56,806 bases of DNA from positions 1 to 56,806 of the forward strand of contig JAVEZQ010000012.1 in NCBI GenBank assembly GCA_034002905.1, written 5' to 3'. The stretch comes from UBA8914 sp034002905 (GTDB taxonomy: Bacteria; Pseudomonadota; Alphaproteobacteria; UBA9219). Made by a program: the position numbers and the translations under genes. The notes beneath the pieces are model-generated. The model did no database searches and was not told the DNA's origin. It was given only the letters and a program-made list of their open reading frames with translations. This document shows positions 43,738 through 51,622 of this stretch, one piece after another; position 1 is the stretch's first letter, and each line of letters begins with the position of its first letter.

Positions 43738-44178
43738 GTGAGCCAGTTAGCGCAACTTAAGGTCCTGATCGCTGATGACCATTTTCTGGTTCGTCAGTTC
43801 GTTCGCAATACCTTGCAGGAAGCAAAAATAACAAACATTCAAACGGCTGCGGATGGGAATGAGGCGATCGACCTGATCCAGAAAGCGCAAGATGTCAAAC
43901 AACCCTATGACATCGTCTTTCTTGACTGGAACATGCCGACGATTTCCGGTCTTGAGGTTTTGAATTATTTCAGGACACGAGCCGAATATGCGGAAACGGC
44001 CTTTGTCATGCTGACAGCAGAATCCGAACAGCAAAACATTATGAAAGCGATTAAGGCCGGTGCGACATCTTATATCATCAAACCTGTTTCTCCGGGTGAC
44101 CTGAGCAAAAAGCTTTTTGAAATTCATGAATGGATCAAAAGGAAGCGCCAGACGAGCGAGGCTACTCACAGCCGGTAA
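43738..44178 (+). CDS. CheY-like single-domain response regulator
   Basis: 146 residues, one receiver domain and no output domain. Acidic pair Asp13-Asp14, phosphoacceptor Asp63 in FLDWNMP, Thr93 in MLTAES, Lys115 in YIIKP. The GTG start follows GTAGGGAG. It opens a three-gene module with a CheX-like and a CheA-like protein (gaps of 39 and 41 bases), so it probably receives phosphate from that kinase. The Trp beside Asp63 is common in similar receivers. Confidence 0.93.
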   Translation: MSQLAQLKVLIADDHFLVRQFVRNTLQEAKITNIQTAADGNEAIDLIQKAQDVKQPYDIVFLDWNMPTISGLEVLNYFRTRAEYAETAFVMLTAESEQQNIMKAIKAGATSYIIKPVSPGDLSKKLFEIHEWIKRKRQTSEATHSR

Positions 44179-44217
44179 GCTGGGCGTTTATTCTTTAAGG
44201 GGTTAATCGGAGGAGTA

Positions 44218-44721
44218 ATGGGTGAAGTTCTGCAGTATCTTTCCTTAGATGACGTGCTTTCGAAAGAAATTACAAACGCCGTTATCAGCGCAATGCAAAC
44301 GACTTTTAATGTCTCGGTAACAGCCGGACCCGCAGAAATCGGGCGTGGTATCGTCTCGCTTGTCGGGGATGTCTCTGGTGTTATTGCTTTGGTCCAAGAC
44401 GGGCTGGAAGGGACCATGACCTTGTGCCTGACTTTTGAAACGGTCAGGGATGTTTTGCCACGGATTGTCGGTCATTCGGTATCTGTCACGCAAGAGATGA
44501 CGGTTGATGCTGTTGGTGAGATTACCAATATGATTTTTGGCCAGATAAAAACAGAGTTGAACAGGCGTGGTTATGGGCTGAAGCTCGGTATTCCCAGCGT
44601 GGTGACGGGGCGCGGACATTTTGTAAGCCAGTTCCATCGCGGCCCCTTTATGCTCATTCCATTCTATCTTGAAGGGCAGCTGTTTCAGGTTCATGTCGCA
44701 CTCTACGAGCGCAAAAGCTGA
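44218..44721 (+). CDS. CheX-like protein (CheC/CheX/FliY phosphatase family)
   Basis: 167 residues. Known CheX proteins remove phosphate from CheY using a Glu and an Asn in an ExxN motif. Here the region DAVGEITNMIFGQIKTELN holds Glu101 and Asn104 in that spacing, and GPFMLIPFYLEGQLFQVHVA forms the last strands. Only one such motif is seen, as in CheX rather than CheC. Ribosome site GGAGGAG. Placed between receiver and kinase, it likely acts on the receiver; inferred. Confidence 0.88.
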   Translation: MGEVLQYLSLDDVLSKEITNAVISAMQTTFNVSVTAGPAEIGRGIVSLVGDVSGVIALVQDGLEGTMTLCLTFETVRDVLPRIVGHSVSVTQEMTVDAVGEITNMIFGQIKTELNRRGYGLKLGIPSVVTGRGHFVSQFHRGPFMLIPFYLEGQLFQVHVALYERKS

Positions 44722-44762
44722 AAGAGTGTAGATAGAAATAAACAACGTTTGATCGGGCAGAA

Positions 44763-46529
44763 ATGACGAAGGCCCCAGAACATAAAGATCAGGAATTTGC
44801 AGGGCTCGCACGGCGTAATGATGCTGTGCTGACTGAGACTGTGCGTCAGGTCGATATTGTCCACACCTCTTTGGCGGGGATGACAGCGATCGTCCTGATG
44901 CTTTTGGCTGCTGTGGCTCTGCCTGTGTTCGGCCATAACCCGGTCACGCAGCCTTTGGCCTTCTGGATCATGACAGCGACGTCGTTTGTCGGGATTGCGG
45001 GCCTTTACCTTCTTAACTTTCGGGTTCATCACCACGTCACAGAGCAGGCAAGGATCACAGAGGTCCTTGTCAACTCGTTGGGGCAGGGTTTCCTGTTTTT
45101 TGACCGGAACGGCATGTGTGGCAATGTCTATTCGCAGGTCTGCATTGATTTGCTTGAATCTGTGCCCTCTGGAAAGAATATTGCGGATGTTCTCAAGGTT
45201 CCTGCGTCGGATCGCGATGATTTTAAGGACTGGATTGATGTTTTGTTCCAGCCAGATCACGCGCTTGGCTTTGATGATGTCGTGCGGTTTTTGCCGCAGT
45301 TTTTCGCGCATAATCAGGAGCGACGCATCGCATTGATGTATAAACCAATCAATGACAAAAACGGACATCTGCACCGCGTTGTGCTTATTGCGACGGATCA
45401 GACCGAAGAATATGCGGCCCGGCAAATGGCGCGTCGTCAGCAAAACTTTGCCGAGATGATTTGCCGTATCTTTAAGGATCGCAACCAGTTCCAGTCAACC
45501 TTGGCCCATGTACGCGAGTTTTTGGATGAAGCGCGCAAGCCCAATTGGAGTATTGACGATTCCGCGCAGCTTCAAAGAAAGGTTCATACGCTCAAGGCGG
45601 CGGTGAAGCAATTTAATCTGATTGATTTTGGCGAGGTTATGCACGTCGTCGAAAACGAGCTGCGCGATCCTGACATTACAACGGATGAAGCCTTCCGAAG
45701 GCGACTTGCTGAATCTTGCCAGAAGATTGAAGGGGCGCTTAAGCGTGTGACGGAAGAGGTTAACAGCCTTCTTGGGGCCGAATATGAATGGCGTGGGAAT
45801 GTTCGTGAGATTGGTGAAGAAGATATTTATGATTTCGCTCGTGTGCTCAAAGACGGACAGGTCGGACACGAAGTTGTTAAGGACTATATGCTGCGAATTG
45901 CGGCGGTTCCCATCCGGGATTGCTTCCATTCGTTTGAGCGCGAATTGCGTGAACTGGCTGCTGTAATGGATAAACAGGTCAAGCCGATCAAGTTTCTGGG
46001 CAGTAATCCCAAAGTCCTGACGCGCCCGATTCAAGAGTTTCTCTTTTCTTTGACGCATATAAGCCGGAACATTGTCGACCATGGGCTTGAAGCACCCGTA
46101 ACACGCATGGCACGTGGCAAGGACGCGGCGGGGCAGGTGACGATCACTTGCGATATTATCAACGGTGTCGATGGCGTTTCGGATTGGCTGCGGCTGCAAA
46201 TTGCGGATGATGGAAACGGGATCGATCCGTCGCGCGTTCGCGCCAAGCTCTACAGCATGGATCCGGAAGGCGACTGGCGGTTTGAAGATGATCAAACGGT
46301 GATTCAGCGTATATTTAAATGGAACTTTACAACGAGCGAGTCCGTCACGGCGATTTCGGGTCGAGGCATTGGCATGGAGGCTGTTGAGACGGAGGTCAAG
46401 AAGCTCGGCGGAACGATCAGGGTGTCGTCCCAGCTTTATCAGGGGTCTGTTTTTGACATGCGCATACCCTACCTCCTTGACATTGAAACAGAAACCAAGA
46501 AGCCTTTCGCGAAACAGAACGCCCTATAG
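44763..46529 (+). CDS. Membrane-bound CheA-like histidine kinase with PAS domain
   Basis: 588 residues. Two membrane helices (about 36-57 and 65-86), a PAS-like domain (about 97-215), an Hpt-like helical region with His275 in KVHTLKAAVKQF, and an ATPase domain with N-box around Asn436 (THISRNIVDHGLE), G1 DDGNG (482-486) and GRGIGMEAVETEVKKLGG (533-550). The last two match CheA closely, but there is no CheW-binding regulatory domain. It could autophosphorylate His275 and feed the receiver encoded two genes upstream. Confidence 0.85.
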   Translation: MTKAPEHKDQEFAGLARRNDAVLTETVRQVDIVHTSLAGMTAIVLMLLAAVALPVFGHNPVTQPLAFWIMTATSFVGIAGLYLLNFRVHHHVTEQARITEVLVNSLGQGFLFFDRNGMCGNVYSQVCIDLLESVPSGKNIADVLKVPASDRDDFKDWIDVLFQPDHALGFDDVVRFLPQFFAHNQERRIALMYKPINDKNGHLHRVVLIATDQTEEYAARQMARRQQNFAEMICRIFKDRNQFQSTLAHVREFLDEARKPNWSIDDSAQLQRKVHTLKAAVKQFNLIDFGEVMHVVENELRDPDITTDEAFRRRLAESCQKIEGALKRVTEEVNSLLGAEYEWRGNVREIGEEDIYDFARVLKDGQVGHEVVKDYMLRIAAVPIRDCFHSFERELRELAAVMDKQVKPIKFLGSNPKVLTRPIQEFLFSLTHISRNIVDHGLEAPVTRMARGKDAAGQVTITCDIINGVDGVSDWLRLQIADDGNGIDPSRVRAKLYSMDPEGDWRFEDDQTVIQRIFKWNFTTSESVTAISGRGIGMEAVETEVKKLGGTIRVSSQLYQGSVFDMRIPYLLDIETETKKPFAKQNAL

Positions 46530-46576
46530 AGAGTTGATAACGCCTTGTTTTCTCACTGAGGCCCCTTTGGGGGATC

Positions 46577-46603
46577 CTTTCAGAGAGGATGAAAGTTTTT
46601 TTT
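46577..46603 (+). terminator. Likely terminator after the kinase gene
   Basis: CTTTCA at 46577-46582 pairs with TGAAAG at 46590-46595, followed by eight T. The stem is short, so it may be leaky. Confidence 0.6.
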
Positions 46604-46624
46604 CCGAAATTGTATCGGACTCTC

Positions 46625-46652
46625 TTGACATGCGAAGGGGGTCAACTATACT
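46625..46652 (+). promoter_or_regulatory. Sigma70-type promoter for rpsM-rpsK-rpoA-rplQ
   Basis: TTGACA at 46625-46630 is a perfect -35 box; TATACT at 46647-46652 is one base off a perfect -10; spacing is 16. It lies after the kinase terminator and gives the alpha operon its own transcription start. Confidence 0.8.
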
Positions 46653-46943
46653 GCGCCCCTCGGTTCTTTATTTGGCCGAGGTTTGCGCGTGCCCTCTATC
46701 TCAGGAATATGCTTTTATATTCAGTGAGTTGGAATGGATTAAGAGCTGTCTGCGGCGTTTTTCGACAGGAAACGACGTGGCGGTCTTTTTATGCATTTAA
46801 GTGTAGGGAGCCTCGCAAACAATGGAGAAGAGGTGTCGGTTAGATTCTTGCCACATTACCGTGGTGGTCTAGCCTTTTTGACTGGGAGCATCCTCGCTTT
46901 GGATGCGTATGGACCGGTCGCTTATTAACGTGGGAGAGCCAAA
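46653..46943 (+). other. Leader of the alpha operon
   Basis: About 280 bases from the promoter to the GTG of rpsM, with no gene that I can support (an open frame across it starts inside the kinase gene and does not look like protein). Long for a leader; it may hold a feedback site for an r-protein, as S4 uses in the Escherichia coli alpha operon, but I see no clear pseudoknot by eye. Confidence 0.4.
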
Positions 46944-47321
46944 GTGGCCCGTATTGCAGGTACTAACATTCCAGCGGGAAAACCATTGCAAATAGCCTTG
47001 CGCAGCATCTATGGCATTGGTCCAAAGTATGCCAAGGACATTTGCACGCGCACCGGTATCGATCCGGTTACACGCGTCAATACTCTGTCGGATGAGCAGA
47101 TTTTGCGTATCCGTGAAGATATCGATCAGAACTATAAGGTCGAGGGTGATCTTCGCCGTGAAGTTTCGATGAATATCAAACGCCTTCTTGATCTTGGTTG
47201 CTATCGGGGTTTGCGTCATCGCAAGGGGCTGCCGGTTCGTGGCCAAAGAACGCACACGAATGCGCGCACACGCAAGGGCCCTGCCAAGCCGATTGCTGGC
47301 AAAAAGAAGGTCACACGTTAA
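46944..47321 (+). CDS. rpsM: Ribosomal protein S13
   Basis: 125 residues, a 30S head protein touching the P-site tRNA. The GTG start after GGGAG gives MARIAGTNIPAGKPLQIALR; the signature YRGLRHRKGLPVRGQRTHTN is near the end. First gene of the alpha operon here; rpsD is absent, as usual in Alphaproteobacteria. Confidence 0.98.
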   Translation: MARIAGTNIPAGKPLQIALRSIYGIGPKYAKDICTRTGIDPVTRVNTLSDEQILRIREDIDQNYKVEGDLRREVSMNIKRLLDLGCYRGLRHRKGLPVRGQRTHTNARTRKGPAKPIAGKKKVTR

Positions 47322-47392
47322 TTTTCGTTTGTGAATAACAGGCCTTCACGGTCGATCAATATCACAGACAATAGAAGAGATTGGATAATCAA

Positions 47393-47803
47393 ATGGCAGT
47401 AGCTAAGGAAAAAAAGGGTAAGCCCGTCGCCCGTATGCGGCGTCGTGAGCGTAAGAACATTGTTTCTGGCATCGCTCATGTGAATGCAAGCTTCAACAAC
47501 ACCATCGTCACGATTGCGGATGCGCAGGGGAACACGATCTCTTGGTCGTCCTCGGGCATGATGGGCTTTAAGGGCTCGCGCAAGTCGACGCCTTATGCGG
47601 CTCAGATGGCTGCCGAAGATGCCGGCAAGAAAGCGATGGAACACGGCATGCGCACTGTTGAAGTTGAGGTCAAGGGCCCCGGTTCAGGTCGTGAGTCGGC
47701 GCTTCGTGCCTTGCAAACGGTTGGTTTTACCGTCACGGCAATCCGTGATGTCACGCCGATCCCGCACAACGGTGTGCGTCCGCGTAAGCGTCGTCGCGTC
47801 TAA
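47393..47803 (+). CDS. rpsK: Ribosomal protein S11
   Basis: 136 residues, 30S platform protein. It has NIVSGIAHVNASFNNTIVTI and ends with VTPIPHNGVRPRKRRRV, the diagnostic tail. The ATG at 47393 is chosen; a TTG at 47381 would add four residues. 71 bases after rpsM. Confidence 0.98.
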   Translation: MAVAKEKKGKPVARMRRRERKNIVSGIAHVNASFNNTIVTIADAQGNTISWSSSGMMGFKGSRKSTPYAAQMAAEDAGKKAMEHGMRTVEVEVKGPGSGRESALRALQTVGFTVTAIRDVTPIPHNGVRPRKRRRV

Positions 47804-47859
47804 AGCTCCACTGGGGTTGCGTTAACTTATTACTTTACTCGAACCAATGAGGTCGATCC

Positions 47860-48876
47860 GTGTTGCAAAAGAATTGGAAATCGCTCATTCAGGCTAACAA
47901 ACAGGTCCATGTCACCGGTGACGCACGTTCATCGGCTTCGATCGTGGCTGAACCGCTTGAACGTGGCTTTGCTCTCACCTTGGGGAATGCGCTCCGCCGT
48001 ATTCTCCTGTCGTCGCTACAAGGGGCTGCGGTTACGTCGATCCAGATCGAAGGGGTGCTTCACGAATTTTCATCTGTTCCCGGTGTGCGTGAAGACGTCA
48101 CGGACATCATTCTCAATATCAAGATGCTGGCCCTGTCCATGTATGTTGAAGGGCCGCGCAAGATTCGTCTGCGCGCACAGGGGCCAGGACAGGTGACGGC
48201 TTCGCAGATCGAGACGGGTGCGGATATCGAAATCATGAACCCTGATCTGGTCATTTGTCACCTTGATCGTGACGCACATCTGAACATGGAAATGACGGTC
48301 GAGATGGGCAAGGGGTACGTTCCCGCCTCGGCACTTCGCAAGGAAGATACGCCGATCGGTTTGATCCCTATTGACGCGTTGTTCAGTCCGGTGCGTAAGG
48401 TTGCGTATAAGGTTGAAAACAGCCGCGTTGGTCAGGTCACTGACTATGACAAACTGACGCTTTCTGTTGAAACCAATGGCGCGATCTCGCCGGAAGATGC
48501 CGTGGCTGTGGCTGCGCGTATCATGCAGGATCAGATGCAGCTCTTTATCAACTTTGAAGAGCCCCGCGCTGCCGTGCCGCAAGAGCAAATGGTTAGCGAG
48601 CTGCCCTTTAACCGCAACTTGCTGCGCAAGGTTGACGAGCTTGAACTTTCGGTCCGTTCGGCCAACTGTCTCAAGAACGACAACATCGTCTATATCGGTG
48701 ATTTGGTTCAGAAGACGGAAAGCGAAATGCTCCGCACGCCGAACTTTGGCCGCAAGAGCCTGAATGAGATCAAGGAAGTTCTCCAGCAGATGGGCCTGAG
48801 CCTCGGGATGCAGATCCAGAACTGGCCGCCGGAGAATATTGAAGAATTGGCAAAGAAGCTTGAGGAACCGTTCTAA
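47860..48876 (+). CDS. rpoA: RNA polymerase alpha subunit
   Basis: 338 residues. The N-terminal assembly domain includes GFALTLGNALRRILLSSLQG; the C-terminal domain that contacts DNA and activators includes SVRSANCLKNDNIVYIGDLV and RKSLNEIKEVLQQMGLSLGM. The GTG at 47860 follows GAGGT; a TTG one codon later is also possible. Normal length. Confidence 0.98.
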   Translation: MLQKNWKSLIQANKQVHVTGDARSSASIVAEPLERGFALTLGNALRRILLSSLQGAAVTSIQIEGVLHEFSSVPGVREDVTDIILNIKMLALSMYVEGPRKIRLRAQGPGQVTASQIETGADIEIMNPDLVICHLDRDAHLNMEMTVEMGKGYVPASALRKEDTPIGLIPIDALFSPVRKVAYKVENSRVGQVTDYDKLTLSVETNGAISPEDAVAVAARIMQDQMQLFINFEEPRAAVPQEQMVSELPFNRNLLRKVDELELSVRSANCLKNDNIVYIGDLVQKTESEMLRTPNFGRKSLNEIKEVLQQMGLSLGMQIQNWPPENIEELAKKLEEPF

Positions 48877-48905
48877 GGAACGATTGCTCGGCGTTTTTGC
48901 CGGAT

Positions 48906-48935
48906 GCGCCGTTACTGCTCGATACAGGACGGCGC
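48906..48935 (+). promoter_or_regulatory. Hairpin between rpoA and rplQ
   Basis: GCGCCGT at 48906-48912 pairs with ACGGCGC at 48929-48935. No T-run, so more likely an mRNA processing or attenuation site than a terminator. The spacer is 132 bases. Confidence 0.4.
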
Positions 48936-49008
48936 TTGGACCATCGGTTCCTGCAGGAGTGCTCATGGTGAGTGCGCACAGGGCCGCAGCTAAAAAGGAG
49001 AAGTCGCT

Positions 49009-49443
49009 ATGCGTCACGGAATGTCAGGTCGTAAACTCAATCGTACAAGCAGCCATCGTAAAGCGATGTTCGCCAATATGGCTGCTGCGCTGATTAAGCA
49101 TGAACAAATTAAAACAACGTTGCCCAAGGCAAAGGATATCCGCCCGATTGTCGAGCGTCTGATCACTGTTGCCAAAAAGGGCGGCTTGGCCAATCGTCGC
49201 CGTGCCTATGCCATCCTGCGGGATGAGGCGATCGTCACGAAGCTGTTTGATGTCTTGGCTGATCGTTACAAGGATCGTCAGGGCGGTTACACGCGCGTTC
49301 TCAAGGCGGGCTTCCGCTATGGTGACGCTGCTCCGATGGCCTTTGTCGAATTCGTTGATCGCGATGTCGATGCCAAAGGGCTTGACAGCGGGCCACGGCC
49401 TGAGGTCTTCTCAGATGAGCAGGAAGAGGCGGTTCAAGCTTAA
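49009..49443 (+). CDS. rplQ: Ribosomal protein L17
   Basis: 144 residues, a 50S protein near the tunnel exit. MRHGMSGRKLNRTSSHRKAM and AALIKHEQIKTTLPKAKDIR are diagnostic. AAAAGGAGAAG precedes the ATG. Last gene of the alpha operon; no terminator is obvious right after it, so the lipoprotein gene 41 bases on may be partly co-transcribed. Confidence 0.98.
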   Translation: MRHGMSGRKLNRTSSHRKAMFANMAAALIKHEQIKTTLPKAKDIRPIVERLITVAKKGGLANRRRAYAILRDEAIVTKLFDVLADRYKDRQGGYTRVLKAGFRYGDAAPMAFVEFVDRDVDAKGLDSGPRPEVFSDEQEEAVQA

Positions 49444-49484
49444 TCCAAATCATCGTCTGATATAAAAATTATGGGAGGGGTTTT

Positions 49485-49799
49485 ATGGTGTTGTTCAAAG
49501 ATGTCTTAAAGCCCCTCTCTTTTGTTTCTATGGTCCTTATCGTATCAGCGGTGCTTGGGGCCTGCACGGGCTCCTACCACAAGCGCGACAGCTATGTGGC
49601 AAAGTCTGGTGCTGTCGTGAACCTTGAGACGGACAAACAATCCTGCCAAGCGACATGTGATTCGGAATATGACCGTTGCATGGAAACCGGCGCGGCCCAA
49701 TCACCTGTCGGTCGCGGCCAGATGACGGGTGTTCTTGGGGCACAGGCTGATTGTAGCGCGTCGATGCGCAGCTGCCAAAATCGTTGCCGCATACGCTAA
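49485..49799 (+). CDS. Small cysteine-rich lipoprotein
   Basis: 104 residues. A hydrophobic signal (about 10-25) ends in the lipobox LGAC with Cys27, so it should be lipidated and placed on a membrane facing the periplasm. The mature part has five more cysteines (CQATCDSEYDRC and CSASMRSCQNRC), which could form disulfides. The family is not recognised. GGGAGGGG precedes the ATG. Confidence 0.8.
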   Translation: MVLFKDVLKPLSFVSMVLIVSAVLGACTGSYHKRDSYVAKSGAVVNLETDKQSCQATCDSEYDRCMETGAAQSPVGRGQMTGVLGAQADCSASMRSCQNRCRIR

Positions 49800-49832
49800 A
49801 AAGCTTCTTTCCGCCTCTTGAAAGCCTTTTTT
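49798..49832 (+). terminator. Likely terminator after the lipoprotein gene
   Basis: An A-run and CTTTC pair with GAAAG and a T-run across an eight-base loop, with a small bulge; six T follow. Imperfect. Confidence 0.6.
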
Positions 49833-49890
49833 ATCCATCATATCTTTTAGGGAAAGACTCTCTGTACGCAGGCTTTTGGGAGGTGGTGTG

Positions 49891-51306
49891 ATGCACCGTT
49901 GCCGGTTATTCGCCGTGATTGCCTTGTTTGCCCTCGTGTTTCCAGCGATCACTTGGGCAACGCCAAATCTTGTCGTGCCAGCAAGTAAGGCCGAGATCCA
50001 TCTCAGTTTTGCGCCGGTCGTTAAAAAGGTCAAACCTGCGGTTGTTAATATCTATACCCAAAAAGTTGTTCGCCAGCGCGTGATATCTCCTTTCATGGGG
50101 GATCCGCTCTTCCAGTATTTCTTTGGTGGGGGTATGCCCGGGGGCATGACCCGCGAGCGGTTGGAAAAGTCTTTGGGTTCCGGTGTTCTGATCAGGCCGG
50201 ATGGTTTGATCGTGACCAGCAATCATGTGGTTGATGGTGCGGACGAGGTTCAAATTGTCTTGGCGGATAAACGCGAGTTTGAAGCAAAGGTGATTTCCAG
50301 CGACAAGCGCACAGACCTTGCCTTCCTCAAAATTGATCCAAGAGGGGAGCAGTTGCCTTTTATCGAACTTAAAAACTCCGATGGGGTTGAAGTTGGCGAT
50401 CTGGTTTTGGCGATTGGAAACCCCTTTGGTGTTGGCCAGACCGTGACCAGCGGTATCGTCTCGGCCCAAGCGCGCACGAATGTTGACGGGAAATACTATA
50501 TCCAAACAGATGCGGCCATTAATCCCGGCAATTCCGGTGGTGCGCTTGTGGGGACGGATGGAAGGCTCGTCGGCATTAATACGGCTATCTATTCCAAAGA
50601 TGGTGGTAATCTGGGGATTGGCTTTGCTATCCCGTCCAATATGGTTTCAGCTTCACTGTCCGGCCTTTCGGCGGATTCAAAACATATCGTGCGTCCATGG
50701 ACGGGCATCGAGACGCAAGAACTTACGCAAGAGATGGCGGCGTCGCTCGGTCTTGTGCGTCCTACGGGTATCCTTGTCAAAAGCATTCATAGCGCGAGCC
50801 CTGCGCTGAAAAAGGGGCTCAAGGTCGGCGATCTTGTCACACAGGTCAACGGCGTTGGGGTTGATGATCCTTCCGCCTTTCTTTATCGTATAGCGACCTT
50901 GCCCGTGGGACAGGATGTGACGCTTAGCCTTGTGCGTGCCCAGCGTGGTTATCAACTGAGCTTTAAACTCATTCAAGCGCCAGAGATTCCTGCGCGTCAG
51001 GAAATAAGGGTAAGAGGTCGTAATCCTTTTGCGGGAGGGACGTTTGTGAACCTGTCTCCGGCGGTGGTTGAGGAGTATGGATTGCAGGGCGTCGCTGAAA
51101 CGGGTGTGATCCTCGTTGAGACCGAGGAAGGTTCATTGGTGGAGCAGTTTGGTCTGAGCAAAGGTGATGTGATTGTGAAGGTCAATGACGATCCCATCAA
51201 ACAGACAGGCGACCTGCAGAATGCTGCGAGCGGATCGCGGTCTGCCGGATGGCGTATGGTCATTATGCGCGGTGGACAATTGCTCAAGCTTTTCATTCGC
51301 GGGTAG
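49891..51306 (+). CDS. Periplasmic serine protease, Do (DegP/DegQ) family
   Basis: 471 residues. Signal peptide with likely cut after TWA (residue 23). Catalytic triad His112 (SNHVVDGA), Asp142 (RTDLAFLK), Ser215 (NPGNSGGAL). Two PDZ domains follow (PTGILVKSIHSASPALKKGL and GVILVETEEGSLVEQFG). Such proteases degrade or refold damaged envelope proteins. The ATG at 49891 follows GGGAGGTGG. Which of degP, degQ or mucD it corresponds to is unclear. Confidence 0.93.
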   Translation: MHRCRLFAVIALFALVFPAITWATPNLVVPASKAEIHLSFAPVVKKVKPAVVNIYTQKVVRQRVISPFMGDPLFQYFFGGGMPGGMTRERLEKSLGSGVLIRPDGLIVTSNHVVDGADEVQIVLADKREFEAKVISSDKRTDLAFLKIDPRGEQLPFIELKNSDGVEVGDLVLAIGNPFGVGQTVTSGIVSAQARTNVDGKYYIQTDAAINPGNSGGALVGTDGRLVGINTAIYSKDGGNLGIGFAIPSNMVSASLSGLSADSKHIVRPWTGIETQELTQEMAASLGLVRPTGILVKSIHSASPALKKGLKVGDLVTQVNGVGVDDPSAFLYRIATLPVGQDVTLSLVRAQRGYQLSFKLIQAPEIPARQEIRVRGRNPFAGGTFVNLSPAVVEEYGLQGVAETGVILVETEEGSLVEQFGLSKGDVIVKVNDDPIKQTGDLQNAASGSRSAGWRMVIMRGGQLLKLFIRG

Positions 51307-51622
51307 CAAGGTGGTTTAAACTGCTTTCGCGTCGGTCAGGAACTTGCTGACTTCGCCGCTTTGTGGTGGGGCAAGCCGATTTGAGTGACGCCTTTGAAAT
51401 AGTCTTCGTCAAATCGTTCGAAAAAGAGATTGCCTCAATGGTGTTGTTGTGCCTTTTTAAGCCGAGGTACAGGATCACCACCATCGCGTTTGTAGGCACC
51501 ACAAGGATCACTGTCAAAAATTGCTTCTTTCAAAAGTATGGTTAACTATGGCAAAATGCACAGGCAAAATAAAGACGCAAGAGCATCTTGTTTCGATTGT
51601 TTTTCAATCATAGGCTTCAAGT
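51307..51622. other. Gap between the protease gene and rarA, with a possible MCP-tail remnant
   Basis: No intact gene. On the minus strand 51316-51360 reads SGEVSKFLTDAKAV then stop, close to the tail of the chemotaxis receptor at 52950 (RGEISKFLETVRSS). The frame before it does not continue as a receptor. It may be the last bit of a lost receptor copy. Confidence 0.35.

Noticed and set aside
46369..46800. A 143-residue open frame across the kinase end and the rpsM leader
   Set aside because: It starts in another frame of the kinase gene, spans the terminator and promoter, and has no protein-like composition.
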